Of a DNA stretch of 33,246 nucleotides, positions 23,445-32,151 are shown one piece after another; within the stretch, counting starts at the first letter, position 1; the number at the start of each line of letters is the position of its first letter. The notes under the pieces were generated by a model. It had not been told where the DNA came from. It worked only from the letters and a program-made list of their open reading frames with translations, and did no database searches. The stretch is from an uncultured Bacillota bacterium. GTDB taxonomy: Bacteria; Bacillota_I; Bacilli_A; Erysipelotrichales; Erysipelotrichaceae. The stretch is taken from the NCBI GenBank assembly GCA_949298975.1, contig CASFYR010000038.1, positions 1-33,246 on the forward strand, read 5' to 3'. Position numbers and translations under genes: made by a program.

Positions 23445-26033
23445 ATGTTAGCACAAAAGTACAACGCCAAGGAAGTTGAAGCCGGCAAATACGATACCTG
23501 GATCAAAAAGGGGTATTTTACTGCCGGTGACAAGAGCAAGGATCCCTATTGCATCGTGATCCCGCCGCCTAATGTTACCGGTAAATTACATCTGGGTCAT
23601 GCGATGGATAATACCTTGCAGGATTTACTGTCTCGCTATCATCGTTTGAAAGGTTATGATGTTTTATGGGTACCGGGCATGGATCACGCTGGTATTGCAA
23701 CACAGGCCAAGGTTGATGAACGATTAAAAAAACAAGGGGTATCCCGCTATGATTTGGGACGTGAAGGTTTCTTAAAAAAAGCCTGGGAGTGGAAAGACGA
23801 GTATGCCGATTTCATTCATGAACAGTGGAAGAAAATGGGGGTATCGGTCGATTATAATCATGAACGCTTCACATTGGATGAAGGGCTGTCCAAGGCTGTC
23901 GTTAAAGTTTTTGTCGAGTATTATAAGGAAGGCTTGATCTATCAGGGCAAGCGGATCATTAACTGGGATCCGGAAGCCAAAACTGCCTTAAGCAATATTG
24001 AAGTTATCCATAAAGAAGTCGAAGGAAAGATGTATTATTTCCGTTATCATTTGCTTGACAGCGACGAAACCTTTGCCGTTGCCACCACGAGACCGGAAAC
24101 GATGTTCGGCGATGTTTGTGTGGTCGTTCATCCGGAAGATGAAAAATTAAAGCATCTGATCAATAAAAAGTGTATCAATCCGGCTAACGGTGATATCTTA
24201 CCGATCATTGGTGATGAGTATATTGAGATCGGCTTTGGTACCGGAGCAATGAAATGTACCCCGGCCCACGACCCAAATGACTATGAAATTGCCTTACGTC
24301 ATCATTTGCCGATGCCGATCTGCATGAAGGAAGATGCGACGATGAATGAACTGGCTGGTGAATTTGCAGGTTTAGACCGTTTTGTCTGCCGTGATAAACT
24401 GGTCGAAAGAATCAAAGTTCAGGGCGATTTTATCAAAGAAGAAAAGATCGTTCATAATGTCGGCCATTCCGAAAGAACCGGCGTCATGATCGAGCCATAC
24501 TTATCCAAGCAGTGGTTTGTTAAAATGAAACCGCTGGCCGAAGATGTCTTAAAGGCACAAAATAATCCGGCAACCAAGATCAATTTTTATCCAAAACGGT
24601 TTGAAAAGACCTTTGCCAGTTGGCTGGAGAATATTGAAGACTGGTGTATTTCCCGTCAGCTTTGGTGGGGTCATCGGATTCCGGTATGGTATCACAAGGA
24701 AACCGGCGAGATCTATTGCGAAGAAACACCACCGCACAACAGCGAAGACTACTATCAGGATGAAGATGTTCTTGATACCTGGTTTTCCAGCGCCCTCTGG
24801 CCGTTTTCAACCCTGGGCTGGCCGGATGAAACTGCTGATCTGAAACGCTATTTCCCGACCTCTTGTATGGTTACCGGTTATGATATCATTTTCTTCTGGG
24901 TAGCCAGAATGGCTTTCAGTGCCCGGCATTTTATGCATGACGTACCATTTAAAGACTGTCTGCTGCATGGACTGATCCGTGATGAAAAGGGCCGCAAAAT
25001 GTCAAAATCACTCGGCAATGGCATTGATCCGATCGATGTTATTGACAAATATGGCTGTGACTCGCTGCGATTCTTCTTATCGACCAACTCCACCCCGGGT
25101 CTTGATATGAACTTTTCGACCATCAAGCTTGAAGCGGCCTGGAATTTTATCAACAAGCTATGGAATGCTTCCCGTTTTGTTTTGATGAACCGGGATGAGA
25201 ATTTCGATTATCAGGGTCTTAAAATCAATTCCGATATTGACAGCTGGATCATTGCGCGGCTTAATCAGACGATTAAACAGGTAAGCAAGAATCTTGACCG
25301 CTATGAGTTCGCTATTGCCGGTAACGAATTGTACGATTTTGTCTGGGATGATTTCTGTTCCAATTACATTGAATTTACCAAAAGCGGTTTAAACAGCGAT
25401 GATGAAGAGGTCAAGAATGCTACGCTTAGCACTTTGATCTATGTCTTGGATGCAATCATCAGACTGCTTCATCCTTATTTGCCGTTTGTTACCGAAGAAA
25501 TTTATCAGGAAATTTACTCTAAAGACGTTTCGATCAATAAGGCTCAATGGCCCGAAGTTATCGAGGGAGTCGATGAAGGAGCGGCCGGCAAGACCGATAC
25601 ATTAATCGCGATCATTAAAACGACAAGGGAATTAAGAGCCGAAAACGGCATCAAACCTTCAAAAGAGCTGGATGTTAAAGCAGAATTAACTTTCGATTTA
25701 AGCGATAGTCACAAAGCTATTCTTTATCGGATGTGTAAGATTAACTGTGCCGATGAATTAGACGGCGAAACGATGGTCAGACCATTGGGCAGCGGCAATA
25801 TCTATTTTGTTATGGATCAGATCGTTGATCTTAAGGCCGAGATCGCCAAAATCAAAGACGAACTCGCCAACCTCGAAAAAGAGATCAGCCGCTCAAACGG
25901 AATCTTAGGCAATGAAAACTTTTTAAAGAAAGCACCGGCCGCAAAAGTTGAGGCCGAAAGGGCAAAGCTCATTAAATATCAGTCATCTTATGATACACTT
26001 AAACTGAAGCTAAAAGAGTATGAAGGAAAGTAA
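23445..26033 (+). CDS. valS: Valine-tRNA ligase
   Basis: This class I aminoacyl-tRNA synthetase charges tRNA-Val and hydrolyses misformed Thr-tRNA-Val. The 862-residue product has the HIGH-type motif HLGH (residues 49-52), an editing domain containing TTRPETMFGD, the KMSKS loop (518-522), an anticodon-binding helical domain, and the C-terminal coiled-coil arm (AEIAKIKDELANLEKEI). AAGGAGG precedes the ATG. Expression is set by the T-box leader upstream. Confidence 0.98.
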   Translation: MLAQKYNAKEVEAGKYDTWIKKGYFTAGDKSKDPYCIVIPPPNVTGKLHLGHAMDNTLQDLLSRYHRLKGYDVLWVPGMDHAGIATQAKVDERLKKQGVSRYDLGREGFLKKAWEWKDEYADFIHEQWKKMGVSVDYNHERFTLDEGLSKAVVKVFVEYYKEGLIYQGKRIINWDPEAKTALSNIEVIHKEVEGKMYYFRYHLLDSDETFAVATTRPETMFGDVCVVVHPEDEKLKHLINKKCINPANGDILPIIGDEYIEIGFGTGAMKCTPAHDPNDYEIALRHHLPMPICMKEDATMNELAGEFAGLDRFVCRDKLVERIKVQGDFIKEEKIVHNVGHSERTGVMIEPYLSKQWFVKMKPLAEDVLKAQNNPATKINFYPKRFEKTFASWLENIEDWCISRQLWWGHRIPVWYHKETGEIYCEETPPHNSEDYYQDEDVLDTWFSSALWPFSTLGWPDETADLKRYFPTSCMVTGYDIIFFWVARMAFSARHFMHDVPFKDCLLHGLIRDEKGRKMSKSLGNGIDPIDVIDKYGCDSLRFFLSTNSTPGLDMNFSTIKLEAAWNFINKLWNASRFVLMNRDENFDYQGLKINSDIDSWIIARLNQTIKQVSKNLDRYEFAIAGNELYDFVWDDFCSNYIEFTKSGLNSDDEEVKNATLSTLIYVLDAIIRLLHPYLPFVTEEIYQEIYSKDVSINKAQWPEVIEGVDEGAAGKTDTLIAIIKTTRELRAENGIKPSKELDVKAELTFDLSDSHKAILYRMCKINCADELDGETMVRPLGSGNIYFVMDQIVDLKAEIAKIKDELANLEKEISRSNGILGNENFLKKAPAAKVEAERAKLIKYQSSYDTLKLKLKEYEGK

Positions 26034-26034
26034 T

Positions 26035-26979
26035 ATGACAAAAAGAAAAAGTAATTTGAAGAAAGGGCTGATAGCCGCTTCACTGTTGAGCTCATTGTCG
26101 GCAGGATATTATGCCACCGGTTCCTATCTGTTCAATCGTTATGCAAAAGTGGACAAGTCTTACGCCGATCATGATATGAGCGAAATGTTTCCGGACAGTG
26201 ACACCTATCATCAATATACCGCGAAGCTCAAAGAGAATATCGCCTGGTTTAAAGCAGCTAAGAGCAATAAAGTGCAGATCCATTCGTTTGACGGATTACT
26301 GCTTGAAGGAGTGAGGGTGACCGATAATAATCCGGATAACCCCCTGATGATCTTGCTTCATGGTTATAACAGTGATCGCTATGCTTTATTGAATCAGGCG
26401 CATGAGTTTTCGGCCATGGGCTTTAATCTGCTTATGATCGATCAGCGTTCCTGGGGGAAATCAGAAGGGGTGTATACTACTTTCGGCTTTAAGGAATCAC
26501 TTGATCTTTTATCTTGGATCACTTATTTACGAAGTGAAAAACCAGATATCGACATTGCGCTTTACGGAGTTTCGATGGGGGCCAGCACCATCATGAAGAC
26601 GTTGGGTTACGTTTTACCGGCCAATGTGAAACTGGCGATCGTTGACAGTGGTTATACCTCATTAAAAGATCTGATCGAATGTCGGCTTAAGACCAATGTC
26701 TTGACCCCGGCCATTGCCGTTAAAATAAAGCGGGTATTGGGTTTTGATATCGGTGAGATCGACTGTAAAGCAGCGCTGGCTAAAAATGAAGTTCCGATCC
26801 TGTTTTTGCACGCCAAAGAAGATCAAACTACTCCGTCCTCGATGGCTAGCGAATTATATGAAGCGAACTTTGGTCCAAAAGCGATCCAGTTCTTTGATAA
26901 AGGATCGCACGCAATCAACTGTTTTGCAAGTGGGTACTATGATGTAATTGCAGATTTTATCACAAAATATTTTCATTAA
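26035..26979 (+). CDS. Membrane-anchored alpha/beta hydrolase
   Basis: This predicted serine hydrolase has 314 residues with an N-terminal hydrophobic anchor (about residues 8-28, after MTKRKSNLKK), so the catalytic domain should face outward. The triad is Ser180 in GVSMGAS, Asp263 in HAKEDQTTP and His292 in GSHAIN; the oxyanion segment is LLHGYNSDR. The protein resembles YqkD/BAAT-type hydrolases of Bacillota, whose substrate is unknown. The ATG at 26035 has GAAGGAAAG upstream; an earlier in-frame ATG at 26020 lies inside valS. It is two bases from valS and shares its T-box transcript. Confidence 0.88.
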   Translation: MTKRKSNLKKGLIAASLLSSLSAGYYATGSYLFNRYAKVDKSYADHDMSEMFPDSDTYHQYTAKLKENIAWFKAAKSNKVQIHSFDGLLLEGVRVTDNNPDNPLMILLHGYNSDRYALLNQAHEFSAMGFNLLMIDQRSWGKSEGVYTTFGFKESLDLLSWITYLRSEKPDIDIALYGVSMGASTIMKTLGYVLPANVKLAIVDSGYTSLKDLIECRLKTNVLTPAIAVKIKRVLGFDIGEIDCKAALAKNEVPILFLHAKEDQTTPSSMASELYEANFGPKAIQFFDKGSHAINCFASGYYDVIADFITKYFH

Positions 26980-26984
26980 TACTT

Positions 26985-27009
26985 AAGGCAGACCGTGGTC
27001 TGCCTTTTT
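26985..27009 (+). terminator. Rho-independent terminator of the valS operon
   Basis: Ten complementary bases on each side (26985-26994 and 26997-27006) form a GC-rich stem followed by TTTTT. Steric limits would open the innermost pairs into the loop. Confidence 0.9.
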
Positions 27010-27068
27010 ATGTTTTGTGCAAAAGGCTTTGATTGATTGAAGATATTTTGCTGGCAATTTGCTAAAGA

Positions 27069-27090
27069 AAAATGTAACCCGTTACATTTT
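27069..27090. promoter_or_regulatory. 22-bp inverted repeat, likely operator of ppdK
   Basis: AAAATGTAAC and GTTACATTTT are perfect 10-bp arms around a central CC. The repeat ends five bases before the -10 of ppdK and covers its -35 region, a typical repressor position, although it could also serve an activator. The core TGTAAC..GTTACA does not match with certainty any regulator I know. Confidence 0.6.
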
Positions 27091-27091
27091 A

Positions 27092-27100
27092 TGTTATAAT
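27092..27100 (+). promoter_or_regulatory. Extended -10 promoter of ppdK
   Basis: TGTTATAAT, extended -10, followed by a leader of about 18 bases with AAGGAGG (27113-27119) before the ATG at 27125. No recognisable -35 is present, since the inverted repeat occupies that place. Confidence 0.7.
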
Positions 27101-27124
27101 CTTATTAGAATTAAGGAGGAATAT

Positions 27125-29752
27125 ATGAGCACAAAATATGTTTACATGTTTAGTGAAGGTAATGGCTCGATGCGTGAGCTTTTAGGTGGCAAAGGCGCCA
27201 ACTTAGCCGAAATGACTAATTTGGGTATGCCGGTACCGCAAGGTTTTACCATCTCGACTGAAGCATGTACCCGTTACTATGAAGATAATGAAACGATCGC
27301 TCCGGAGATCTTGGAACAGGTAGCCGAAGCCAAAGCTAAACTGGAAGAGATCAGTGGTAAAAAACTAGGCGACAAGGAGAACCCGCTCTTAGTTTCGGTT
27401 CGTTCGGGTGCCAGAGCCAGTATGCCGGGTATGATGGATACTATCTTAAATCTTGGTATCAATGACGAAGTAGTTAAGACAATCGCCGAAAAAAGCGGCA
27501 ACGAGCGTTTTGCTTATGATTCATACCGCCGTTTTATCCAGATGTTTGCCGATGTCGTCATGGGCTTGCCAAAGAGTGAATTTGAAGTCATTATCGATGA
27601 AATGAAGGATAAAAAGGGAGTTAAGCTGGATACTGAACTTGATGCGGCAGATCTTAAGGAAATGGTCGTTCGTTTCAAGAAATTCTATTCAGATAATTTG
27701 GGCAGTGATTTCCCGACTGATCCGCAAGTACAATTGGAAAAAGCAATCGAAGCTGTTTTCAAATCCTGGAATAACCCAAGAGCGATCTATTATCGCAAGA
27801 TGAATGAGATTCCTTCATCTTGGGGAACTGCTGTTAATGTTCAGATGATGGTATTTGGCAATATGGGCGATGATTGCGGCACCGGTGTTGCTTTTACCCG
27901 CAACCCGGCTACCGGTGAAAAGAAATTGTTCGGTGAATTTTTGATGAATGCTCAGGGCGAAGATGTCGTTGCCGGTGTCCGTACGCCGAAGACTATCGAT
28001 CATTTACAAGAAATCATGCCGGAAGCATATGATCAGTTTGTCGATATATGCAATCGTCTGGAAAATCATTATCGCGATATGCAGGATATGGAATTTACCA
28101 TCGAGCATGGCAAATTATATATGCTTCAGACCCGTAATGGCAAAAGAACGGCTGCTGCCGCTTTGAAAGTGGCTTGCGATTTAGTAGATGAAGGACTTAT
28201 CAATAAGGAAGAAGCTTTATTGATGGTCGATCCAAAACAGCTTGACGCTCTTTTGCATCCGCAGTTTGATGCTGAAGAATTGAAGAAAGCAGAAGTTATT
28301 GCCAGCGGTTTGGCTGCGTCACCGGGCGCTGCCAGTGGTGAAATACGTTTTACTGCAGAAGATGCTATTGCAGCTGCAAATGAAGGCCATAAAGTAATTT
28401 TGGTTCGCTTGGAAACTTCTCCGGAAGATATTGAAGGCATGGCTTTATCAGAAGGTATCCTTACTGCCCGCGGCGGTATGACTTCGCATGCGGCCGTTGT
28501 TGCCCGCGGTATGGGAGCTTGTTGCGTTTCGGGCTGCGATTCACTGATCGTTGATGAAGAAAAGAAAGTCATGATCGTTGGCGGCAAAGAATATCATGAA
28601 GGGGATAAGATCTCGATTGACGGTTCGACCGGTAATGTTTACGGTCAGTCGATCAAGACGGTGCCAGCTAAGATCAGCGGTTATTTCGGCACTTTCATGA
28701 AATGGGCTGACGAAGCGAGAAAATTACAGGTCAGAACAAACGCCGATACGCCGCGTGATGCTAAGCAGGCTTTGGAATTTGGTGCTCAGGGTATCGGACT
28801 TGTTCGTACTGAACACATGTTCTTTGAAGGCGATAGAATCAAAGCGGTACGGGAAATGATCGTTTCCAAAACGACAGAGCAGCGCAAGAAAGCTTTGGCT
28901 AAGATCCTGCCGATGCAGCAGGGCGACTTTGAGGCCATTTATGAAGTAATGCAGGGCTTACCGGTAACGATTCGTTATCTGGATCCACCTTTACATGAAT
29001 TCCTGCCTTCAAATGAAGAGGATATCAAAGTAATCGCCGAAGAGATGAATATCTCGGTAGATGAACTCAATAATGTCGTTGCATCCTTGCATGAATTTAA
29101 TCCGATGATGGGTCATCGCGGCTGTCGTTTGGCCGTTACATATCCGGAAATTGCCGAGATGCAGACAGAAGCGGTCATTCAGGCGGCTATCAATGTCAAT
29201 AAACGCCATCCGGAATATGACGTTCATCCAGAGATCATGATCCCGCTTGTCGGCGATAAGGCTGAGCTTAAATTTGTCAAGGATATCGTCGATAGAACGG
29301 CCAAAGCCGTGATGGCTAAAAACGGCGTTGAGATCGATTATAAAGTCGGTACGATGATCGAGATTCCAAGAGCTGCTTTATTGGCTGACGAAGTTGCTGA
29401 AGAAGCTGAATTCTTCTCTTTCGGAACTAACGATCTGACTCAGATGACTTTCGGTTTCTCCCGTGATGATGCCGGTACTTTCTTAAAAGATTATTATGAT
29501 CGCAAGATCTATGAACAAGATCCGTTTGCTCGCCTTGACCAAAAGGGTGTTGGTAAACTGGTCAAAATGGCGGCTGAACTTGGCCGTAAGACTCGTCCGG
29601 ATATCAAACTGGGTATTTGTGGCGAACACGGCGGCGACCCAACAACGATTGATTTCTGCCATCGGGTTGGATTAACTTATGTTTCCTGCAGTCCATACCG
29701 CGTTCCGATTGCCCGACTGGCGGCAGCACAGGCAGCGATCCGCAATAAATAA
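27125..29752 (+). CDS. ppdK: Pyruvate, phosphate dikinase
   Basis: This enzyme interconverts pyruvate, ATP and phosphate with phosphoenolpyruvate, AMP and pyrophosphate; in fermentative bacteria it often runs toward pyruvate to save ATP. The 875-residue product has the N-terminal nucleotide-binding domain (GGKGANLAEM), the central phosphohistidine domain GGMTSHAAVVARG with His455, and the C-terminal PEP/pyruvate barrel with catalytic Cys832 in GICGEHGGDP. These positions match the Clostridium symbiosum enzyme. The ATG at 27125 is preceded by AAGGAGG; an open frame extends 22 codons further but runs through the promoter. It is a single-gene unit. Confidence 0.97.
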   Translation: MSTKYVYMFSEGNGSMRELLGGKGANLAEMTNLGMPVPQGFTISTEACTRYYEDNETIAPEILEQVAEAKAKLEEISGKKLGDKENPLLVSVRSGARASMPGMMDTILNLGINDEVVKTIAEKSGNERFAYDSYRRFIQMFADVVMGLPKSEFEVIIDEMKDKKGVKLDTELDAADLKEMVVRFKKFYSDNLGSDFPTDPQVQLEKAIEAVFKSWNNPRAIYYRKMNEIPSSWGTAVNVQMMVFGNMGDDCGTGVAFTRNPATGEKKLFGEFLMNAQGEDVVAGVRTPKTIDHLQEIMPEAYDQFVDICNRLENHYRDMQDMEFTIEHGKLYMLQTRNGKRTAAAALKVACDLVDEGLINKEEALLMVDPKQLDALLHPQFDAEELKKAEVIASGLAASPGAASGEIRFTAEDAIAAANEGHKVILVRLETSPEDIEGMALSEGILTARGGMTSHAAVVARGMGACCVSGCDSLIVDEEKKVMIVGGKEYHEGDKISIDGSTGNVYGQSIKTVPAKISGYFGTFMKWADEARKLQVRTNADTPRDAKQALEFGAQGIGLVRTEHMFFEGDRIKAVREMIVSKTTEQRKKALAKILPMQQGDFEAIYEVMQGLPVTIRYLDPPLHEFLPSNEEDIKVIAEEMNISVDELNNVVASLHEFNPMMGHRGCRLAVTYPEIAEMQTEAVIQAAINVNKRHPEYDVHPEIMIPLVGDKAELKFVKDIVDRTAKAVMAKNGVEIDYKVGTMIEIPRAALLADEVAEEAEFFSFGTNDLTQMTFGFSRDDAGTFLKDYYDRKIYEQDPFARLDQKGVGKLVKMAAELGRKTRPDIKLGICGEHGGDPTTIDFCHRVGLTYVSCSPYRVPIARLAAAQAAIRNK

Positions 29753-29759
29753 AATGATC

Positions 29760-29782
29760 AGGATCACTTCGGTGATCCTTTC
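29760..29782 (+). terminator. Hairpin terminator after ppdK with TTCG tetraloop
   Basis: An 8-bp perfect stem (29760-29767 with 29772-29779) capped by the very stable TTCG tetraloop. Only a short T-run (29779-29781) follows. Confidence 0.7.
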
Positions 29783-29803
29783 ATATGCTGATTATCAATA
29801 ATC

Positions 29804-29812
29804 TGTTATAAT
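29804..29812 (+). promoter_or_regulatory. Extended -10 promoter of the DUF362 gene
   Basis: TGTTATAAT, followed by AGGAAGAAGGG (29821-29831) and the ATG at 29836. Confidence 0.65.
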
Positions 29813-29835
29813 TACTAAATAGGAAGAAGGGTATT

Positions 29836-30963
29836 ATGGAAAAAGCAAAAGTGTACTTTACCGATTTTAGGGCTTTGCCGGGAACGAATCTTTTGACTAA
29901 ACTGCAACGTCTTTGTGTGACGGCAGGAATCAAAAATATTGATTTCAAGAAAAAATATGTCGCAATCAAAATTCATTTCGGTGAACCGGGCAATCTTTCA
30001 TATTTACGACCTAATTATGCTAAAGCGTTGGCTGATCTTGTCAAACAACTGGGCGGCCGTCCTTTTTTAACCGATTGCAATACTTTATATGTCGGACGCA
30101 GAAAAGATGCTTTGGAGCATCTTGATGCAGCCTATGAAAATGGTTTTTCACCTTTTTCAACCGGCTGTCAGATTATTATCGCCGATGGTCTAAAGGGAAC
30201 GGATGAAGTTTTGGTTCCGGTTAAAGGCGGGGAATATGTCAAGGAAGCTAAAATCGGTCATGCGATCATGGATGCGGATATCTTTATCAGTCTAAGCCAT
30301 TTTAAAGGCCATGAATCAACCGGTTTTGGCGGCTGTTTGAAAAATGTCGGTATGGGCTCCGGCAGCCGGGCCGGTAAAATGGAGATGCATTCATCCGGCA
30401 AACCGGAAGTAAAACAAAACCGTTGTGTCGGCTGTCATACGTGCGCGCGCAACTGCGCTCATGGTGCTATCACTTTTAATGACGACAACAAAGCGGTGAT
30501 CAATCATGATCTTTGCGTCGGCTGCGGCCGCTGTCTTGGGTCATGCAATTTTGATGCAATTTATAATCCTAATAATGCGGCAGTTGATGAACTTGATCGG
30601 AAGATCGCCGAATACTCCAAGGCCGTATTGGATGGCCGTCCTTCTTTCCATATCAATCTTGTCGTAGATGTTTCGCCATACTGCGATTGTCATCCGGAAA
30701 ACGATCTGCCGATCTTACCGGATATCGGCATGTTCGCTTCTTTTGATCCGGTGGCTTTGGATCAGGCCTGCGTCGATGCCTGCAACGCTCAAGATCCGAT
30801 CAAAGGATCACTGCTTGATGAGCATTTGCATGATCACAAACATCATAATCACCACGATCACTTCAAAAATACGACCCCTGAAAGCAGTTGGGAAGAGACT
30901 CTGATCCATGCCGAGAAGATCGGTCTTGGTGTAAGAGAGTATGAGTTGATTACTGTTAAATGA
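29836..30963 (+). CDS. DUF362 protein with two [4Fe-4S] ferredoxin clusters
   Basis: This 375-residue protein has a DUF362 N-terminal domain (KIHFGEPGN, FLTDCNTLY, SLSHFKGHESTGFGG). Two ferredoxin-type clusters follow: Cys197, 200, 203, 207 and Cys227, 230, 233, 237. A C-terminal part of DUF362 closes the protein. Such proteins are presumed electron carriers or redox enzymes; the reaction is unknown. A run at residues 330-343 holds eight histidines among 13 residues and may bind metal. No signal peptide is visible. The gene stands alone between terminators. Confidence 0.9.
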   Translation: MEKAKVYFTDFRALPGTNLLTKLQRLCVTAGIKNIDFKKKYVAIKIHFGEPGNLSYLRPNYAKALADLVKQLGGRPFLTDCNTLYVGRRKDALEHLDAAYENGFSPFSTGCQIIIADGLKGTDEVLVPVKGGEYVKEAKIGHAIMDADIFISLSHFKGHESTGFGGCLKNVGMGSGSRAGKMEMHSSGKPEVKQNRCVGCHTCARNCAHGAITFNDDNKAVINHDLCVGCGRCLGSCNFDAIYNPNNAAVDELDRKIAEYSKAVLDGRPSFHINLVVDVSPYCDCHPENDLPILPDIGMFASFDPVALDQACVDACNAQDPIKGSLLDEHLHDHKHHNHHDHFKNTTPESSWEETLIHAEKIGLGVREYELITVK

Positions 30964-30969
30964 TTGATC

Positions 30970-30994
30970 AGATCCTCTAGCACGAGGATCTTTT
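30970..30994 (+). terminator. Rho-independent terminator after the DUF362 gene
   Basis: An 8-bp stem (30970-30977 with 30984-30991), loop TAGCAC, followed by TTTT. Confidence 0.8.
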
Positions 30995-31039
30995 GTTATG
31001 ATCGGTCATATTAATTTGCTTTTGTGTTTTTCAATATGA

Positions 31040-31048
31040 TGATATAAT
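31040..31048 (+). promoter_or_regulatory. Extended -10 promoter of rseP-galE
   Basis: TGATATAAT, with AAAGGAG (31061-31067) and the ATG at 31072 downstream. Confidence 0.65.
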
Positions 31049-31071
31049 TAGTAAGTTAGTAAAGGAGCATT

Positions 31072-32142
31072 ATGATCTACTTTATTTTATTTTTACTGTT
31101 ATTATCTGCAATCGTGATCGTTCATGAATTCGGACATCTGATTGCGGCGAAGATATTCGGCGTTTACTGCAGTGAGTTTTCGATGGGAATGGGACCAAAA
31201 CTGCTTTCTTATAAGGGCAAAGAAACAGAATACGTTTTGCGTCTTTTGCCGATCGGCGGTTTTGTAGCAATGGCCGGGGATACCGACAACGAACTGGAGA
31301 CCAAAGTTGATATCAGTAATATTCCCTACGATCGGACACTGCCGGGTATTGCCCGCTGGAAAAGAATCATCATCATGTTAGCGGGAATAATTATGAATGT
31401 GGTCTTAGCAGTTTTAATTGTGGCGATGGTCATATTGCATAACGGCAGCTATGGGGTAGCCCCGGATACGACGATTGCTTCGGTCAGTGAAGGTTTGCCA
31501 GCACAGCAAGCCGGTATTATGGCTGATGATAAGATAGTCAAAGTGAGTTATGACGGACTTGGCATCAGCAATGAACCTAAGAGTTTTGACGATATCAATG
31601 CCTTTATGTACGGCCATGAAGATCTGCCTTTGACGATCACGGTTGAACGTAATGGTCAAAAGATGTCATTTGAAGTGATTCCTGAGTATGACAGTCAGAG
31701 CGACCGCTATGTTATCGGCATCAATTCTAAAGCGATCGAATATCAAAATGTCAATATTTTTAACTGTTTTATTTTTGCAGTCGATTATTTGGCTTATGTA
31801 ACCAGAACGATCTTTATGTCTTTGACCCAGCTTGTCCGCGGTATCGGACTGGAAAACCTCAGCGGCCCGGTCGGCATTTATCAGGCAACATCGCAAGCGG
31901 TCGATATGGGGGCCAGTTCATATTTCCTGATGATCGCCGTTTTGTCTTTAAATGTCGGCATCTTCAATGCTTTGCCGCTGCCGATCTTGGACGGTGGTCG
32001 AGTTGTTATTTTGCTGGTGGAAAGTATTATTCGCCGACCGTTATCTGAAAGGGCGATCAATTTTTTGATGATGTTTAGTCTGGCAGTAATTGTCAGCCTG
32101 TTCCTCATCGCTACATATCAGGATGTATTACGTTTGTTTTAG
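31072..32142 (+). CDS. rseP: Site-2 zinc metalloprotease RseP/RasP
   Basis: This membrane protease cleaves anti-sigma factors and remnant signal peptides within the bilayer. The 356-residue product has the zinc-binding HEFGH at residues 18-22 in the first membrane helix, and a periplasm-side PDZ domain (about 115-215). The C-terminal motif NALPLPILDGG carries the third zinc ligand, Asp307. Length is normal for Bacillota. It has its own promoter and is followed after nine bases by galE, an unusual partner; in Bacillus it lies with cdsA and dxr. Confidence 0.95.
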   Translation: MIYFILFLLLLSAIVIVHEFGHLIAAKIFGVYCSEFSMGMGPKLLSYKGKETEYVLRLLPIGGFVAMAGDTDNELETKVDISNIPYDRTLPGIARWKRIIIMLAGIIMNVVLAVLIVAMVILHNGSYGVAPDTTIASVSEGLPAQQAGIMADDKIVKVSYDGLGISNEPKSFDDINAFMYGHEDLPLTITVERNGQKMSFEVIPEYDSQSDRYVIGINSKAIEYQNVNIFNCFIFAVDYLAYVTRTIFMSLTQLVRGIGLENLSGPVGIYQATSQAVDMGASSYFLMIAVLSLNVGIFNALPLPILDGGRVVILLVESIIRRPLSERAINFLMMFSLAVIVSLFLIATYQDVLRLF

Positions 32143-32151
32143 GAGGTTAGA

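Noticed and set aside
26020-26034. Earlier ATG for the alpha/beta hydrolase inside valS
   Set aside because: The ATG at 26035 has GAAGGAAAG at a good distance and gives a normal positively charged N-terminus.
27059-27124. N-terminal extension of ppdK by 22 codons
   Set aside because: It would run through the inverted repeat, -10 and ribosome binding site; the ATG at 27125 is well supported and gives the residue numbering of the known enzyme.
28126-28587. 153-residue minus-strand reading frame within ppdK
   Set aside because: It is antisense to a highly conserved gene, has no ribosome binding site and has composition typical of a shadow frame; similar frames within parE, lon and valS were dropped for the same reason.
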